NCBI RefSeq assembly: GCF_020616555.1 | Contig: NZ_CP085173.1 | Coordinates: forward strand, 8,882,001 to 8,946,000 | Length of the DNA: 64,000 nt | Source: Streptomyces longhuiensis | Lineage (GTDB): Bacteria; Actinomycetota; Actinomycetes; Streptomycetales; Streptomycetaceae | Direction of reading: 5' to 3' | In this document: one piece after another, positions 27,380-38,507 of the stretch | How the letters are laid out: every line of letters begins with the position of its first letter | How positions within the stretch are numbered: position 1 is the stretch's first letter | Program-made: the position numbers and the translations under genes | The notes under the pieces: model-generated | Told to the model about the DNA's origin: nothing | Database searches by the model: none | The model's input: the letters and a program-made list of their open reading frames with translations, nothing else

Positions 27380-27408
27380 TTGACCCGATCAGTTCACGGA
27401 CTTAGCCT
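27380..27408 (+). promoter_or_regulatory. Promoter of the kdgD2-gntP-gudD operon
   Basis: TTGACC (27380-27385) and TAGCCT (27403-27408) with a 17-bp spacer form a good vegetative-type promoter 45 bp before the kdgD2 start. A short palindrome ATGG-ACG-CCAT (27421-27431) lies at the expected transcription start and could be an old IclR site. It does not contain the 31-bp LysR box. Confidence 0.6.
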
Positions 27409-27452
27409 CCATTCTCATACATGGACGCCATCTGCATATGGGGATCAGATCT

Positions 27453-28412
27453 ATGAACGAGGTCGGCACGCAACCCGAGGACGTCGCGCAGAAGCTGCGT
27501 GACGGGATGGCGAAGGGGGTGCTGTCCTTCCCGCTCACGAGCCTTCGGGACGACGGCAGCCTCGACCTGGACGCCTACCGGACCTATCTGACCGCCCAGT
27601 TGGCCAACGCCCCGGGCATGGTCTTCCCCGCCTGCGGAACGGGGGAGTTCTTCTCGCTGGACGAGGAGGAGTACCGGTCGGTCGTCAGGGTCACGGTCGA
27701 GGTCGCCGACGGGCGGCTGCCGGTGGTCGCCGGCATCGGCTACGGCTGGTCACAGGCGCTGCGGTTCGCCCGGATCGCGCAGGAGGAAGGCGCGGACGCG
27801 CTGCTCGTGCTGCCGCACTACCTGGTCGGCGCTCCGCAGGACGGGCTGGTGGAGCAGTTGCGCCGGATCGCCGCGGGCACCCGGCTGCCGCTGATCGCGT
27901 ACCAGCGCGACCAGGTCACCTTCAGCGTGGACGCCCTGCGCCGGATCGCCGAAATCCCCACCGTCGTAGGCCTGAAGGACGGGCACTCCGACCTGGACCG
28001 GCTCCAGCGCCTGACACTCGCCGCACCCGACGGCTTCCTCTTCTTCAACGGCGCCGCCACCGCCGAGATGCAGGCCCGCGCCTACGCCACCGTCGGCGTG
28101 CCCGCCTACTCCTCCGCGGTCCACGCCTTCGCGCCCGAAATCGCGAAGGCCTTCTTCACCGCGCTGCGGGAGGGCGACGACGAGGCGACGAACAAGCTCC
28201 TGCGTGACTTCTACGTCCCCCTGGTGGAGCTGCGCGACCGCGTCCCGGGCTACGCCGTCTCCCTCGTCAAGGCCGCGGCGCGGCTGCGCGGTCTCCCGGT
28301 CGGCCCCGTGCGCGCCCCGCTCACCGATCCCTCGCCCGCCGACCTCGCGGATCTCGAGAAGGTGCTGGACACCGGGCTGAACCTGGTCGGAGCCGTGCGG
28401 CGCGTCAACTGA
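27453..28412 (+). CDS. kdgD: 5-dehydro-4-deoxyglucarate dehydratase (KdgD), paralogue 2
   Basis: The 319-residue DHDPS-superfamily protein has Schiff-base Lys175 in V-G-L-K-D-G and the C-G-T-G-E-F-F-S-L loop near 61. The Tyr position reads I-A-Y-Q-R-D (Tyr150) where paralogue 1 has V-Y-S-R-A. The active-site neighbourhood has therefore diverged, though the dehydratase/decarboxylase call is still best. Start ATG at 27453 follows GGGGATC; an in-frame ATG at 27438 is possible. It is first gene of a rightward operon with gntP (105 bp gap) and gudD (40 bp gap). Confidence 0.85.
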   Translation: MNEVGTQPEDVAQKLRDGMAKGVLSFPLTSLRDDGSLDLDAYRTYLTAQLANAPGMVFPACGTGEFFSLDEEEYRSVVRVTVEVADGRLPVVAGIGYGWSQALRFARIAQEEGADALLVLPHYLVGAPQDGLVEQLRRIAAGTRLPLIAYQRDQVTFSVDALRRIAEIPTVVGLKDGHSDLDRLQRLTLAAPDGFLFFNGAATAEMQARAYATVGVPAYSSAVHAFAPEIAKAFFTALREGDDEATNKLLRDFYVPLVELRDRVPGYAVSLVKAAARLRGLPVGPVRAPLTDPSPADLADLEKVLDTGLNLVGAVRRVN

Positions 28413-28517
28413 CCGCCAAACACGCGCCGTTGAAGCGCCACTGCTTCGCCGCGCGCGGCTTCGTACCCGCCCGACCCGCGATCCGCAGTTCGATCCACAG
28501 TTCAAAGGGGAACTGAC

Positions 28518-29855
28518 TTGCCTCTCGTCGTAGTGGGAATCAGCGTTCTGATTCTGCTCTTCCTCATGACCAGGCTGAGAATGAACGGGTTCGCCGCCCT
28601 CCTCCTCGTGGCGATCGGCGTCGCCCTGGTGCAGGGGATTCCGGCGGCGACGATCCCGGACGTCCTCTCGGAGGGCATCGGCGGCCAGATCGGCGACACG
28701 ATGCTGACCATCGGCCTCGGCGCCATGGTCGGCCGCGTCATGGGGGACTCCGGAGCGGCGCAACGAATAGCCAACCGGCTCCTCGACGCCTTCGGGCCGC
28801 GCTGGGTGCAGGTGGCCATGGTGGTCACGTCCATGCTCATCGGCGTCACCATGTTCTACGAGGTCGCCTTCATCATCATCGTGCCCATCGCGTTCACCCT
28901 CGTGCGGGTCACCGGCGCGAAGCTGCTGTGGGTCGGGCTGCCGATGTCGATCGCGCTGTCCACCATGCACAGCTTCCTGCCGCCGCACCCCGGCCCCACC
29001 GCCGTCGCCGCGACCTTCCACGCCTCCGTCGGACACACCCTGTTCTACGGTCTCTTCATCGCCGTACCGGCCGGAGCGCTCATCGCCCTCGCGTGGCCGC
29101 GCCTGCCGTTCGTGAAGGCGATGAACCCGACCATCCCCAAGGGTCTGGTCAGCGACCGCGAGTTCACCGACGAAGAGATGCCCGGCATGGGCTGGTCCCT
29201 GCTCGTGGCCCTCTTCCCGGTGGTCCTGATCGCGGGCGCCGCCGTGATCGACATGGTCACGTCCGGCGAGAGCCCGTTCCTGCACGCGGTCGCGTTCATC
29301 GGCTCGGCCCCGATCGCCCTCATGCTGACGCTGCTCCTGGCGATCTGGGCGTTCGGTCCGCGCATCGGCCGCAGCCTCACGGAGGTCAGCGCCTCCTGCG
29401 CCTCGGCGGCCCAGGCGATGGCGATGATCCTCCTGGTCATCGGTGCCGGCGGCGCCTTCAAGAACGTCCTCGTCGAAGGCGGGATCTCCGACTACATCAA
29501 GGACGTCACGGACAGCTGGGCCATCTCGCCCCTCATCCTGGCCTGGCTCATCGCCGTCATCCTGCGCGTGGCCCTCGGCTCGGCCACGGTCGCCGTCGTC
29601 ACGGCGTCCGGCGTGGTGCTTCCGCTCCTGGCGGGCAGCGGCATCCACCCCGAGATCATGGTTCTCGCCGTCTCCTGCGGGTCGATCGCGTTCTCCCATG
29701 TGAACGACCCCGGATTCTGGCTCTTCAAGGAGTACTTCAACCTCTCGGTCATCGAGGCGATCAAGGTCAGGACCACGTACACGACGGTGCTCGCGGTGCT
29801 GGGCCTGGGCGGCGTCCTTGCCCTGGAATGGGCGTTGGACTTCCTGAGCCTGTGA
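28518..29855 (+). CDS. GntP-family gluconate/aldarate:H+ symporter
   Basis: The 445-residue integral membrane protein has about 12-13 TM helices in the Gnt permease pattern. It includes [15 protein letters not shown] near 56, [12 protein letters not shown] near 114, [11 protein letters not shown] near 154, and [10 protein letters not shown] near 394. Classical members import gluconate. Its place between kdgD2 and gudD makes glucarate, galactarate or a related aldarate the likely cargo. The TTG start at 28518 follows AAAGGGG, well spaced. Confidence 0.88.
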   Translation: MPLVVVGISVLILLFLMTRLRMNGFAALLLVAIGVALVQGIPAATIPDVLSEGIGGQIGDTMLTIGLGAMVGRVMGDSGAAQRIANRLLDAFGPRWVQVAMVVTSMLIGVTMFYEVAFIIIVPIAFTLVRVTGAKLLWVGLPMSIALSTMHSFLPPHPGPTAVAATFHASVGHTLFYGLFIAVPAGALIALAWPRLPFVKAMNPTIPKGLVSDREFTDEEMPGMGWSLLVALFPVVLIAGAAVIDMVTSGESPFLHAVAFIGSAPIALMLTLLLAIWAFGPRIGRSLTEVSASCASAAQAMAMILLVIGAGGAFKNVLVEGGISDYIKDVTDSWAISPLILAWLIAVILRVALGSATVAVVTASGVVLPLLAGSGIHPEIMVLAVSCGSIAFSHVNDPGFWLFKEYFNLSVIEAIKVRTTYTTVLAVLGLGGVLALEWALDFLSL

Positions 29856-29895
29856 CACACATCCATCCGCACGCCTTCCGACCACAGGAACCGCA

Positions 29896-31233
29896 ATGAC
29901 CTTGAGCAAGCAGCCGACCGTCACCGCGTTCGCCGTCTATCCGGTCGCCGGCCGGGACTGCATGGAACTGAATCTCTCCGGCGCGCACGGCCCCTACTTC
30001 ACCCGCAATGTCGTCGTCCTCCAGGACTCGGAAGGCCGCACGGGCCTGGGAGAGGTGCCGGGCGGCGAGAAGATCACCCAGACCCTGCGCGACGCCGAGT
30101 CCCTCGTGGTCGGGGCGAAGGTGGGCGACTACAAGCGCGTCCTGCGCGAGATCGGAGCCAGGTTCGCCGACCGCGACGCGGGCGGACGAGGCGCCCAGAC
30201 CTTCGACCTGCGCACCACCGTCCACGCCGTCACCGCGGTCGAGTCGGCGATGCTCGACCTCCTCGGCCAGCACCTCGACGTCCCCGTCGCGGCACTCCTC
30301 GGCGACGGTCAACAGCGGGACTCCGTAAGGGTGTTGGGCTACCTCTTCTACGTCGGTGACCCCGACCGCACCGACCTGGAATACGTCCGCGAACCCGACT
30401 CGGCCGTCGACTGGCACCGCGTCAGGCACGAAGAGGCCCTGACACCCGACGCAATCGTCCGCCAGGCCGAGGCCGCGTACGACCGGTACGGATTCCGCGA
30501 CTTCAAGCTCAAGGGCGGAGTCCTGGAAGGCGCTGAGGAGGTCAGGGCCGTCCAGGCGCTGAAGGACCGCTTCCCCGAGGCCAGGATCACTCTCGACCCC
30601 AACGGCGCGTGGTCGCTGCGCGAGGCGATCGAGCTGTGCGCGCCCCTGTCCGGCACCCTCGCCTACGCCGAGGACCCCTGCGGTGCCGAAGGCGGCTACT
30701 CCGGCCGGGAGATCCTCGCCGAGTTCCGCCGTGCCACGGGCCTGCCCACCGCGACCAACATGATCGCCACGGACTGGCGCCAGCTCACCCACGCCCTGGC
30801 GCTCCAGTCGGTCTCCATCCCCCTGGCCGACCCGCACTTCTGGACCATGCAGGGCTCGGTCCGCGTGGCCCAGCTCTGCAACGCGATGGGTCTGACCTGG
30901 GGCTGCCACTCCAACAACCACTTCGACATCTCCCTCGCCATGGTGACCCACTGCGGAGCCGCCGCCCCCGGCGAGTACAACGCACTCGACACGCACTGGA
31001 TCTGGCAGGAAGGCCTGGAGCGCCTCACCACCGCCCCGCCCCGGATCGTCGACGGTGAGATCGCCGTTCCCGACGCCCCGGGCCTGGGCGTCCAGCTCGA
31101 CATGGACCGACTGCTCGCGGCCCACGACCTCTACAGGACGAAGGCCCTGGGGGCGCGTGACGACGCCATCGGGATGCGGTATCTCGTCGCGGACTGGCAG
31201 TTCGACAGCAAGCGCCCGTGCCTCGTCCGCTAG
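29896..31233 (+). CDS. gudD: Glucarate dehydratase
   Basis: The 445-residue enolase-superfamily enzyme closely matches the GudD family. It has F-K-L-K-G-G with the K-x-K pair, [24 protein letters not shown] metal ligands, and the catalytic His of G-C-H-S-N-N-H-F-D. It dehydrates D-glucarate (and idarate) to 5-dehydro-4-deoxy-D-glucarate, which KdgD then uses. Start ATG at 29896. It is last gene of the kdgD2 operon. Together the two dehydratases let the island take both galactarate and glucarate. Confidence 0.95.
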   Translation: MTLSKQPTVTAFAVYPVAGRDCMELNLSGAHGPYFTRNVVVLQDSEGRTGLGEVPGGEKITQTLRDAESLVVGAKVGDYKRVLREIGARFADRDAGGRGAQTFDLRTTVHAVTAVESAMLDLLGQHLDVPVAALLGDGQQRDSVRVLGYLFYVGDPDRTDLEYVREPDSAVDWHRVRHEEALTPDAIVRQAEAAYDRYGFRDFKLKGGVLEGAEEVRAVQALKDRFPEARITLDPNGAWSLREAIELCAPLSGTLAYAEDPCGAEGGYSGREILAEFRRATGLPTATNMIATDWRQLTHALALQSVSIPLADPHFWTMQGSVRVAQLCNAMGLTWGCHSNNHFDISLAMVTHCGAAAPGEYNALDTHWIWQEGLERLTTAPPRIVDGEIAVPDAPGLGVQLDMDRLLAAHDLYRTKALGARDDAIGMRYLVADWQFDSKRPCLVR

Positions 31234-31293
31234 CGATCCGCGGGCACGTGGTCATGGGGACCGGCTGCGATGGCGTACGGTGGTGTCTACCGA

Positions 31294-31367
31294 CGCGGGG
31301 TGGAGCAGCTCGGTAGCTCGCTGGGCTCATAACCCAGAGGTCGCAGGTTCAAATCCTGTCCCCGCTA
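31294..31367 (+). tRNA. Initiator tRNA-fMet (CAT anticodon)
   Basis: The 74-nt cloverleaf has anticodon CAT at 31328-31330. Initiator features are visible: an unpaired first acceptor position (C1 against U72), three consecutive G-C pairs at the base of the anticodon stem (GGG/CCC), and the extra D-loop base that gives 74 nt. The T-loop reads TTCAAAT. CCA is not encoded. It is followed immediately by a strong hairpin. Confidence 0.93.
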
Positions 31368-31374
31368 CTGACGG

Positions 31375-31408
31375 GCAAGGCCCGGATCCTTTTGGATCCG
31401 GGCCTTGC
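31375..31408 (+). terminator. tRNA-fMet terminator
   Basis: A perfect 15-bp stem, GCAAGGCCCGGATCC and its complement, with a TTTT loop lies 7 bp past the tRNA end. It is one of the strongest hairpins in the window. Confidence 0.9.
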
Positions 31409-31442
31409 TGTGTCTGTGGGGTGCGTGTGTCTGTGGGGTGCG
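31409..31442. repeat. Tandem duplication, 2 x 17 bp
   Basis: TGTGTCTGTGGGGTGCG occurs twice in tandem with no mismatch, directly after the tRNA terminator. It lies in non-coding sequence upstream of the membrane-protein gene at 31621. Confidence 0.85.
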
Positions 31443-31620
31443 CCGCGCGGCCGAACCGGCGCGGGAGCCTGGCACAACCCTTGGGCGTAGTCCTCGGCCG
31501 TGTTGGTGTTCGCGGACGGCCGCCGCGGCAGAGAAGGTGACAAATGCACCTCGCGCGGGCCTTTCCGGCTGTCGACCTCGGTGCGATCACCCGGCCCGGC
31601 GCCGCGAACCAAGGAGCACC

Positions 31621-32910
31621 ATGGACGACGACAGCGCACCCCGCCCCGCCCCGGCCAAGGCGCGTGCCTCCGCGCTCGTGCGTCGCCCGAAGCTGTGGCT
31701 GGTGCCCACGATCCTGACCGGGATGCTCGCACTGCTGCTGTCCCTGCTCTACATGGGCGGCATCGTGAACCCGAACCGCGACTTGCGGAACCTGCCCATC
31801 GCGCTCGTCAACTCGGACCGGGGCAAACCCCTGCCAGGGCAGAGTCAGAACGTGGGGACGCAGGTCGCGCAGGCCGCCCTCGCCGACACCTCCGGTGGCA
31901 AGGTCGACTGGCATCCACTCACCCGCGGTCAGGCCCAGGACGAGCTGGAAGCGGGCAAGGTCTACGGCGCCCTCGTCATCCCCCCGGACTTCACCGACAC
32001 CATTGCCGCGCTCACCACCAGCAAGGCGACGCAACGACCGACGCTCACCGTACTCACCAACCCAGGCATGGGCAGCCTCGGCTCCTCCCTGGCAGCCAGG
32101 ATCAGCACGACGGCAGCCGAACAGACTTCCCAGACCATCGGCAAGAAGTTGACGGCAGCCAACGCCGACCGGCAAGTCACCCCTACCGCACAGCTGTTGC
32201 TCGCCGATCCGATCGCCGTCATCACGCAGGTGGGGCACCCCATCGGAGACCACAGCGGCCTGGGCCTGAGCGCCTTCTACTACACGCTGCTGCTCGTTCT
32301 GACCGGGTTCCTGGGTGCCAACCTCACCAGCATGGGTGTCGACACCGCTCTCGGCTACGCCGACAGTGAGATCGGCCCCTGGCACGCCCGACGCCCCACC
32401 GTGCCGATCAGCCGCACCCAGACGCTGCTCCTGAAGATGGCCATGACCGTCGGCATCACACTGCTCACCACCACATTGATCATGCTGGCCACCGTGGGGA
32501 TCCTCGGCATGGACGCCTCCCACCTGCCGCTGCTGTGGATCTTCTCCTACTGCGCCACGCTGGCGGTCGGCATGGGCGTCCAGGCCATCAACGCGGCCTT
32601 CGGCGGGATCGGGCAGCTCGTGTCCATGTTCGTGTTCATCGTCCTCGGCCTGCCGTCGTCCGGAGCGACCATTCCGCTGGAGGCGGTCCCCGGCTTCTAC
32701 CGCTTCCTCGGCATTTTCGAACCGATGAGACAGCTCAGCGGTGGAGTCCGCTCGATCCTGTTCTTCGACGCACGGGCCGACGCCGGTCTGCTGCGGGCCT
32801 GGATCATGATCGCGATCGGCGCCGCCCTCTCCCTGGTCTTCGGGTTCGCGATGACCCGGTACTACGACCGGAAGGGGCTGCACCGTATGACTCCGCAGCC
32901 GTCGGAGTGA
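31621..32910 (+). CDS. YhgE/Pip-like ABC-2-type membrane protein
   Basis: The 429-residue protein has one N-terminal TM (about 24-44, L-W-L-V-P-T-I-L-T-G-M-L-A-L-L), an extracytoplasmic domain of about 165 residues starting N-L-P-I-A-L-V-N-S-D-R-G, and five more TM helices (about 218-415). The L-V-N-S-D-x-G opening and the 1+5 helix layout are typical of YhgE/Pip and DUF3533-type ABC-2 permease-like proteins, linked to surface-protein or antibiotic secretion. No ATPase gene is adjacent, so it may work alone or with a distant partner. The ATG at 31621 (AAGGAGCACC) is clear. Confidence 0.8.
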   Translation: MDDDSAPRPAPAKARASALVRRPKLWLVPTILTGMLALLLSLLYMGGIVNPNRDLRNLPIALVNSDRGKPLPGQSQNVGTQVAQAALADTSGGKVDWHPLTRGQAQDELEAGKVYGALVIPPDFTDTIAALTTSKATQRPTLTVLTNPGMGSLGSSLAARISTTAAEQTSQTIGKKLTAANADRQVTPTAQLLLADPIAVITQVGHPIGDHSGLGLSAFYYTLLLVLTGFLGANLTSMGVDTALGYADSEIGPWHARRPTVPISRTQTLLLKMAMTVGITLLTTTLIMLATVGILGMDASHLPLLWIFSYCATLAVGMGVQAINAAFGGIGQLVSMFVFIVLGLPSSGATIPLEAVPGFYRFLGIFEPMRQLSGGVRSILFFDARADAGLLRAWIMIAIGAALSLVFGFAMTRYYDRKGLHRMTPQPSE

Positions 32911-32948
32911 CGCCGCGGGTGCGCGACCGGCAGGGGTGGGCCCGGAGC

Positions 32949-33125
32949 TTACGCGGCCTTCACAACCTCGCCACGTATCGCCGCGGACCACTCGATGACA
33001 AGAACTTCGTACTCCCGGCGCTGCTCCGCGCTCAACCGGCCACCGCTGCACAGCATCAGGCAGCGAATCTCTTCGTTCAGATCGTCGGCGGACCGCACGG
33101 AACCAGGGATCGGAGTGGTGGACAT
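32949..33125 (-). CDS. Small conserved hypothetical protein (58 aa)
   Basis: The 58-residue acidic helical protein reads S-A-D-D-L-N-E-E-I-R-C-L-M, then G-G-R-L-S-A-E-Q-R-R-E-Y-E-V-L-V-I-E-W-S-A-A. Short proteins of this type with the G-G-R-L-(S/T)-A-E-Q-R-R-E-Y core are common in streptomycetes as far as I recall, function unknown. The ATG at 33125 is preferred over a longer frame to 33173. It is convergent with the membrane-protein gene. Confidence 0.55.
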   Translation of the reverse strand: MSTTPIPGSVRSADDLNEEIRCLMLCSGGRLSAEQRREYEVLVIEWSAAIRGEVVKAA

Positions 33126-33294
33126 GTGAAGAAGCCTAGAGGGTCGGTGTGACAATCGGCGTCCCCGCGCCACGCGGCGGAGGTGGGGAGGTGTCAGGTG
33201 GGCGGCTCTGACCTGGGCATTTGGGCGCGAGGTCGCCTACTTCACGCGAAACTGTGACCTTGGCCTCACGTAGTGTCGCGGCGCTCGGGATGCG

Positions 33295-34089
33295 TCAGGA
33301 CGGCGAGTTGGTGTCCGCGTCTGTGTCGTCATGGCCGGTTTCGGAGTCGGCCGCCGGGGTCGTCCGGCGGGTGAGCAGGACGGCCAGGGTGATGAGGGCG
33401 GTCAAGGACACGGCGAGGCCGCCCAAACTTGTGATCACGCCGGAAATCCACCGCCACGCCTGTTCGGCCCGACCGAAGCTGTCGCCGGGTGGGGCTGCCA
33501 CCTGTACGTGGGCAGTTGCAGGCGGTTGCTCAAGGAGCACCGTGTCGCTGTCCTGGTAGTAGGCGGTCACCGTCACGGACAGGGTGACCGTCCCCGCCTT
33601 CTCGGCGCTCACATCCCACAGCCATGTCGCCGCGTCCTTCTTGGAGATGACGTTCTGACGCTCCGACGACAGTGGAGTGCACCGCACTTGGGCACCCGAG
33701 CAGTGCAGCTTCACGCCGATCTGGGCGCCCGCACTGGTTCTGGAGTGTGTCTCGCCGGCCCCGTCCGAGCGCCAACTGCCCAGGATCTGGGCGCGGAAAG
33801 GGATCGGATCGCCGCCGGCCACGAGATGCATCGACTTCGTACTGGTGCGGACGAGTTCGCCCTTGAAGAGCTGCTGCCGTGCCTCGTCGATCTCGTCGAC
33901 GTAGGCCTGCTGTCTACTGCCCCCAGGGCGGCCGCTCCCGGGTTCGTCGCTGCTGCCGAGGAACAGGAACAGCCCGGAGACCAGGGCGATCACAACCGCG
34001 AGCACCGTCCACGGGAAGCATCCGGAGCCAACGCTGGACGTGGTCGATCCCGAGGAGCGCGGCGACTGAGGCCCCTCTCGTTCGGTCAT
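33295..34089 (-). CDS. Membrane protein with extracytoplasmic domain, unknown function
   Basis: The 264-residue protein has a Ser-rich cytoplasmic head, TM1 at about 25-46 (F-P-W-T-V-L-A-V-V-I-A-L-V-S-G-L-F-L-F-L), and an outer domain of about 165 residues. That domain is beta-rich with two Cys in K-L-H-C-S-G-A-Q-V-R-C-T-P, possibly a disulfide. TM2 is at about 217-240 (G-V-I-T-S-L-G-G-L-A-V-S-L-T-A-L-I-T-L), with an acidic D-D-T-D-A-D tail inside. No family recognised. ATG at 34089. Confidence 0.6.
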   Translation of the reverse strand: MTEREGPQSPRSSGSTTSSVGSGCFPWTVLAVVIALVSGLFLFLGSSDEPGSGRPGGSRQQAYVDEIDEARQQLFKGELVRTSTKSMHLVAGGDPIPFRAQILGSWRSDGAGETHSRTSAGAQIGVKLHCSGAQVRCTPLSSERQNVISKKDAATWLWDVSAEKAGTVTLSVTVTAYYQDSDTVLLEQPPATAHVQVAAPPGDSFGRAEQAWRWISGVITSLGGLAVSLTALITLAVLLTRRTTPAADSETGHDDTDADTNSPS

Positions 34090-34215
34090 GACTCCCTTGC
34101 CCCCGTACGTGTCAGTTGCTGCCGAGCCGGCCGAGCGCCGTCTTCGCAGACACCTCCATGGTCACTCAACTCCCGTGCCTGACGCTTGCGTTCAGCCAGA
34201 TCACTCGCGCCGTCG

Positions 34216-34791
34216 TCACGGCCGGTCGACGTCGCCGAAGACATGGACCTGAGGGGCGAAGGCCCGTATCGCCTGTTTGAGGCGTCCGGTGTCCACCTTG
34301 CACAGGGTCATGGAGCGGGTGGACTCCGTGGTGCCTTTGAAGGCCTCGACGAAATCGGGATCCACGTGCGTCGACAGATACGCGTCGAATTCGCGCAGTG
34401 CCGGGGACGTGGCCGGTCCCCATCGGGGAGCAGCGCCCGCGCGGTGACGCACCTCGAGCTCGGGGTGCCGGAAGCGTCCCGCTCCCCGAGCGTCGGCGTA
34501 GAAGCTGACGGACACGATCTCGGCCCAGGGAAGGAATTCCGGCCTGCGGAAGAACACCAGGCTGCCCAGAGTGATGCCTTCGGAGTCGATGCGTACGGCG
34601 GTCCGTCGGAGGGCGGCGGCCGGTATGACCAGAGCCACGTAGGGCGCGAGGACCAGCTCGATGTGGTCGTTCCCCGGGGGCTCGGCGCCGGGGACGAACC
34701 CCACGCCGATCAGCAGGGCGAACGCCAGAGCCAGCCAGGCCGGGGCGGTCCATTCGTAGCGGATCTCGAAGGCGGTGCCCGGCTCGTCCAT
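34216..34791 (-). CDS. Membrane protein with PH-like cytoplasmic domain
   Basis: The 191-residue protein has two close TM helices (about 16-34 and 46-62), then a strand-rich region with T-A-V-R-I-D-S-E-G-I-T-L-G, F-L-P-W-A-E-I-V-S-V-S-F-Y and L-K-Q-A-I-R-A-F-A-P. The layout of a TM pair followed by a W-x-x-I-x-x-V strand resembles bacterial PH-domain membrane proteins, whose roles are poorly known. The ATG at 34791 is chosen because the frame above it (to 35040) lacks family features. Confidence 0.5.
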   Translation of the reverse strand: MDEPGTAFEIRYEWTAPAWLALAFALLIGVGFVPGAEPPGNDHIELVLAPYVALVIPAAALRRTAVRIDSEGITLGSLVFFRRPEFLPWAEIVSVSFYADARGAGRFRHPELEVRHRAGAAPRWGPATSPALREFDAYLSTHVDPDFVEAFKGTTESTRSMTLCKVDTGRLKQAIRAFAPQVHVFGDVDRP

Positions 34792-35123
34792 GGGCCGAAT
34801 GCTTCCGTGCGCCCCGAGTCCGTTCAACAAGCTTGCGGTCAGGGTCTGTTCAGGGTGGGGTAACGCTGCCGTGTTTCTGAGGCGGTGCGCTCTGTGGGCC
34901 GCAGCGCGCAGCGCTCCGGAAGTACGCCATGTGATGGGCCGCCCCCACGCCCGGCGCCTGCCGGCCCGGCAGGTAAAATCCCAGGTGGACTGCGCCGGTC
35001 CCACCAGGACAGGCGCAAGGTCAGAACCACTGTTGATCACAGAGGTGTGCTCCGCGCAGCTACGACCGTTCCTTCTCCCGTCGTCCTGCCGGCCGAGAGC
35101 CGCCTGCCCCAGAAATCGTCACC
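34792..35123. other. Intergenic region without a supported gene
   Basis: These 332 bp between divergent genes hold no frame with credible coding features. A relatively AT-rich spot, GGTAAAATCCC near 34971, could belong to a promoter, but I cannot define its hexamers. Confidence 0.5.
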
Positions 35124-35681
35124 GTGAGCACTGATTCCCTGCTGCGCCCGCAGCCGCAGCCCACTCCTGCCTCCGATTCGCCCCGCCCGCCGCGCCGAGT
35201 CGGACGGGCGCCGGCCCGTCCCACCGCGGCGGCGGCCTTCCACAGCATCAGCGCGGTCACCGCGGTCCTGCTCGGGCTCGTGGCGATCGGGGCGATGATC
35301 CATGAGCCGGTCCTGCTACCGCCGCTGGCCGCGAGCGCCGCCCTCGTGCACAGCGCGCCCACCCTGCCCCTGGCCCAGCCCCGGAGCATCGTCATCGGCC
35401 ACCTGCTCGGTGCGGGGTCCGGTTACGCGGTCCTCGCGCTGACGAACAGCAGCCCGTGGACGGCGGCACTGGCGGGTGGCATCACCCTCGCCGCGACGAT
35501 GCTCGCCCGTACCCCGCACTCGGCGGCCTGCGCCACCGCGGTGATCGTCGTGCTCCAGACGCCGGCGCCCGGCCGCTTCGTACCGCTGCTGTTCGGCTCC
35601 ACCGTGCTGCTCGCCCTGACCGGCTTCGCGGCTTCCCGTGTGAGGCGCGGCGCGCCGAAGTACCCGGCGTACTGGTGGTGA
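35124..35681 (+). CDS. HPP family integral membrane protein
   Basis: The 185-residue protein has a Pro-rich cytoplasmic head (about 1-33) and four to five TM helices. It carries the family signature L-P-L-A-Q-P-R-S-I-V-I-G-H-L-L-G-A near residue 82, where other members have the namesake H-P-P, and A-R-T-P-H-S-A-A-C-A-T-A. HPP proteins include nitrite transporters in chloroplasts and cyanobacteria. The bacterial role is otherwise unclear. Start GTG at 35124. It shares a bidirectional terminator with katG. Confidence 0.8.
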   Translation: MSTDSLLRPQPQPTPASDSPRPPRRVGRAPARPTAAAAFHSISAVTAVLLGLVAIGAMIHEPVLLPPLAASAALVHSAPTLPLAQPRSIVIGHLLGAGSGYAVLALTNSSPWTAALAGGITLAATMLARTPHSAACATAVIVVLQTPAPGRFVPLLFGSTVLLALTGFAASRVRRGAPKYPAYWW

Positions 35682-35738
35682 CCTCCGGGACGGCGTGCCC
35701 AGCGCCGGATCAGCCGGGGGAATGGGGGCGGAAACGCG

Positions 35739-35777
35739 GAAGTCCAGGTCGGCCCGGTGCGGGCCGACCTGGACTTC
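35739..35777. terminator. Bidirectional terminator between the HPP gene and katG
   Basis: A perfect 18-bp stem (GAAGTCCAGGTCGGCCCG and its complement) closes a 3-base loop between the two convergent stop codons. The plus strand then reads TTGTTCC. Confidence 0.92.
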
Positions 35778-35791
35778 TTGTTCCTGCGTGA

Positions 35792-38107
<2,316 letters not shown>

Positions 38108-38118
38108 TCAGCCTCGTC

Positions 38119-38190
38119 GATCCGGACGATCGCGGCGATCCGGGTGATCGGAGTGATCGTCTCGATCGGGCGGACCGTGTCGATCGCGAG
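38119..38190. repeat. 9-bp-period GATC array (8 units) in the katG leader
   Basis: GATC occurs at 38119, 38128, 38137, 38146, 38155, 38164 and 38182, with a degenerate GACC at 38173, so eight units keep an exact 9-bp period. The five bases after each GATC vary but stay GC-rich. It lies 96 bp upstream of the katG start, within the predicted katG leader. It is probably a decayed minisatellite or a protein-binding array. Confidence 0.8.
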
Positions 38191-38393
38191 GCCGTGGTCT
38201 TCCGGGACGGGTCGACACTACGGCTCAGAGTGAGGCGAAGCGGCACGAATCCGGCCGCGTCGGGCGCGGGGAGGGCCTCAGGCGGCATGAGGAGAGCAAC
38301 GACCGACGCACGATCGTGCGCCCCTCGGAGGTGATCAACTTCTGTCTCCTGCCGCACTGGAGTCTTCCTGTCCCTTGGCTATCGCCATAACCG

Positions 38394-38421
38394 ATCCTAC
38401 GATGGACAGAATCCAAGTCAA
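38394..38421 (-). promoter_or_regulatory. Predicted katG promoter with a long leader
   Basis: The minus strand reads TTGACT (38416-38421), 16 bp, then TAGGAT (38394-38399), a good vegetative-type promoter pointing at katG. It implies a leader of about 365 nt. The sequence around it (38390-38450) is relatively AT-rich, and a Fur-family operator would be expected here, but I cannot define its box. Confidence 0.55.
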
Positions 38422-38507
38422 GAAGTGCACCAACCGCATTTCCGATGGGACCGGGAGTGCGCCGGTCAACCTCGGGTATCCCACCGAACCTGAAAAGGTG
38501 AACCGAT

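Noticed and set aside
27750..29924. 724-codon frame on the minus strand opposite kdgD2 and gntP
   Set aside because: Low-complexity, highly charged product with no domain. The plus-strand genes carry clear motifs and a permease pattern.
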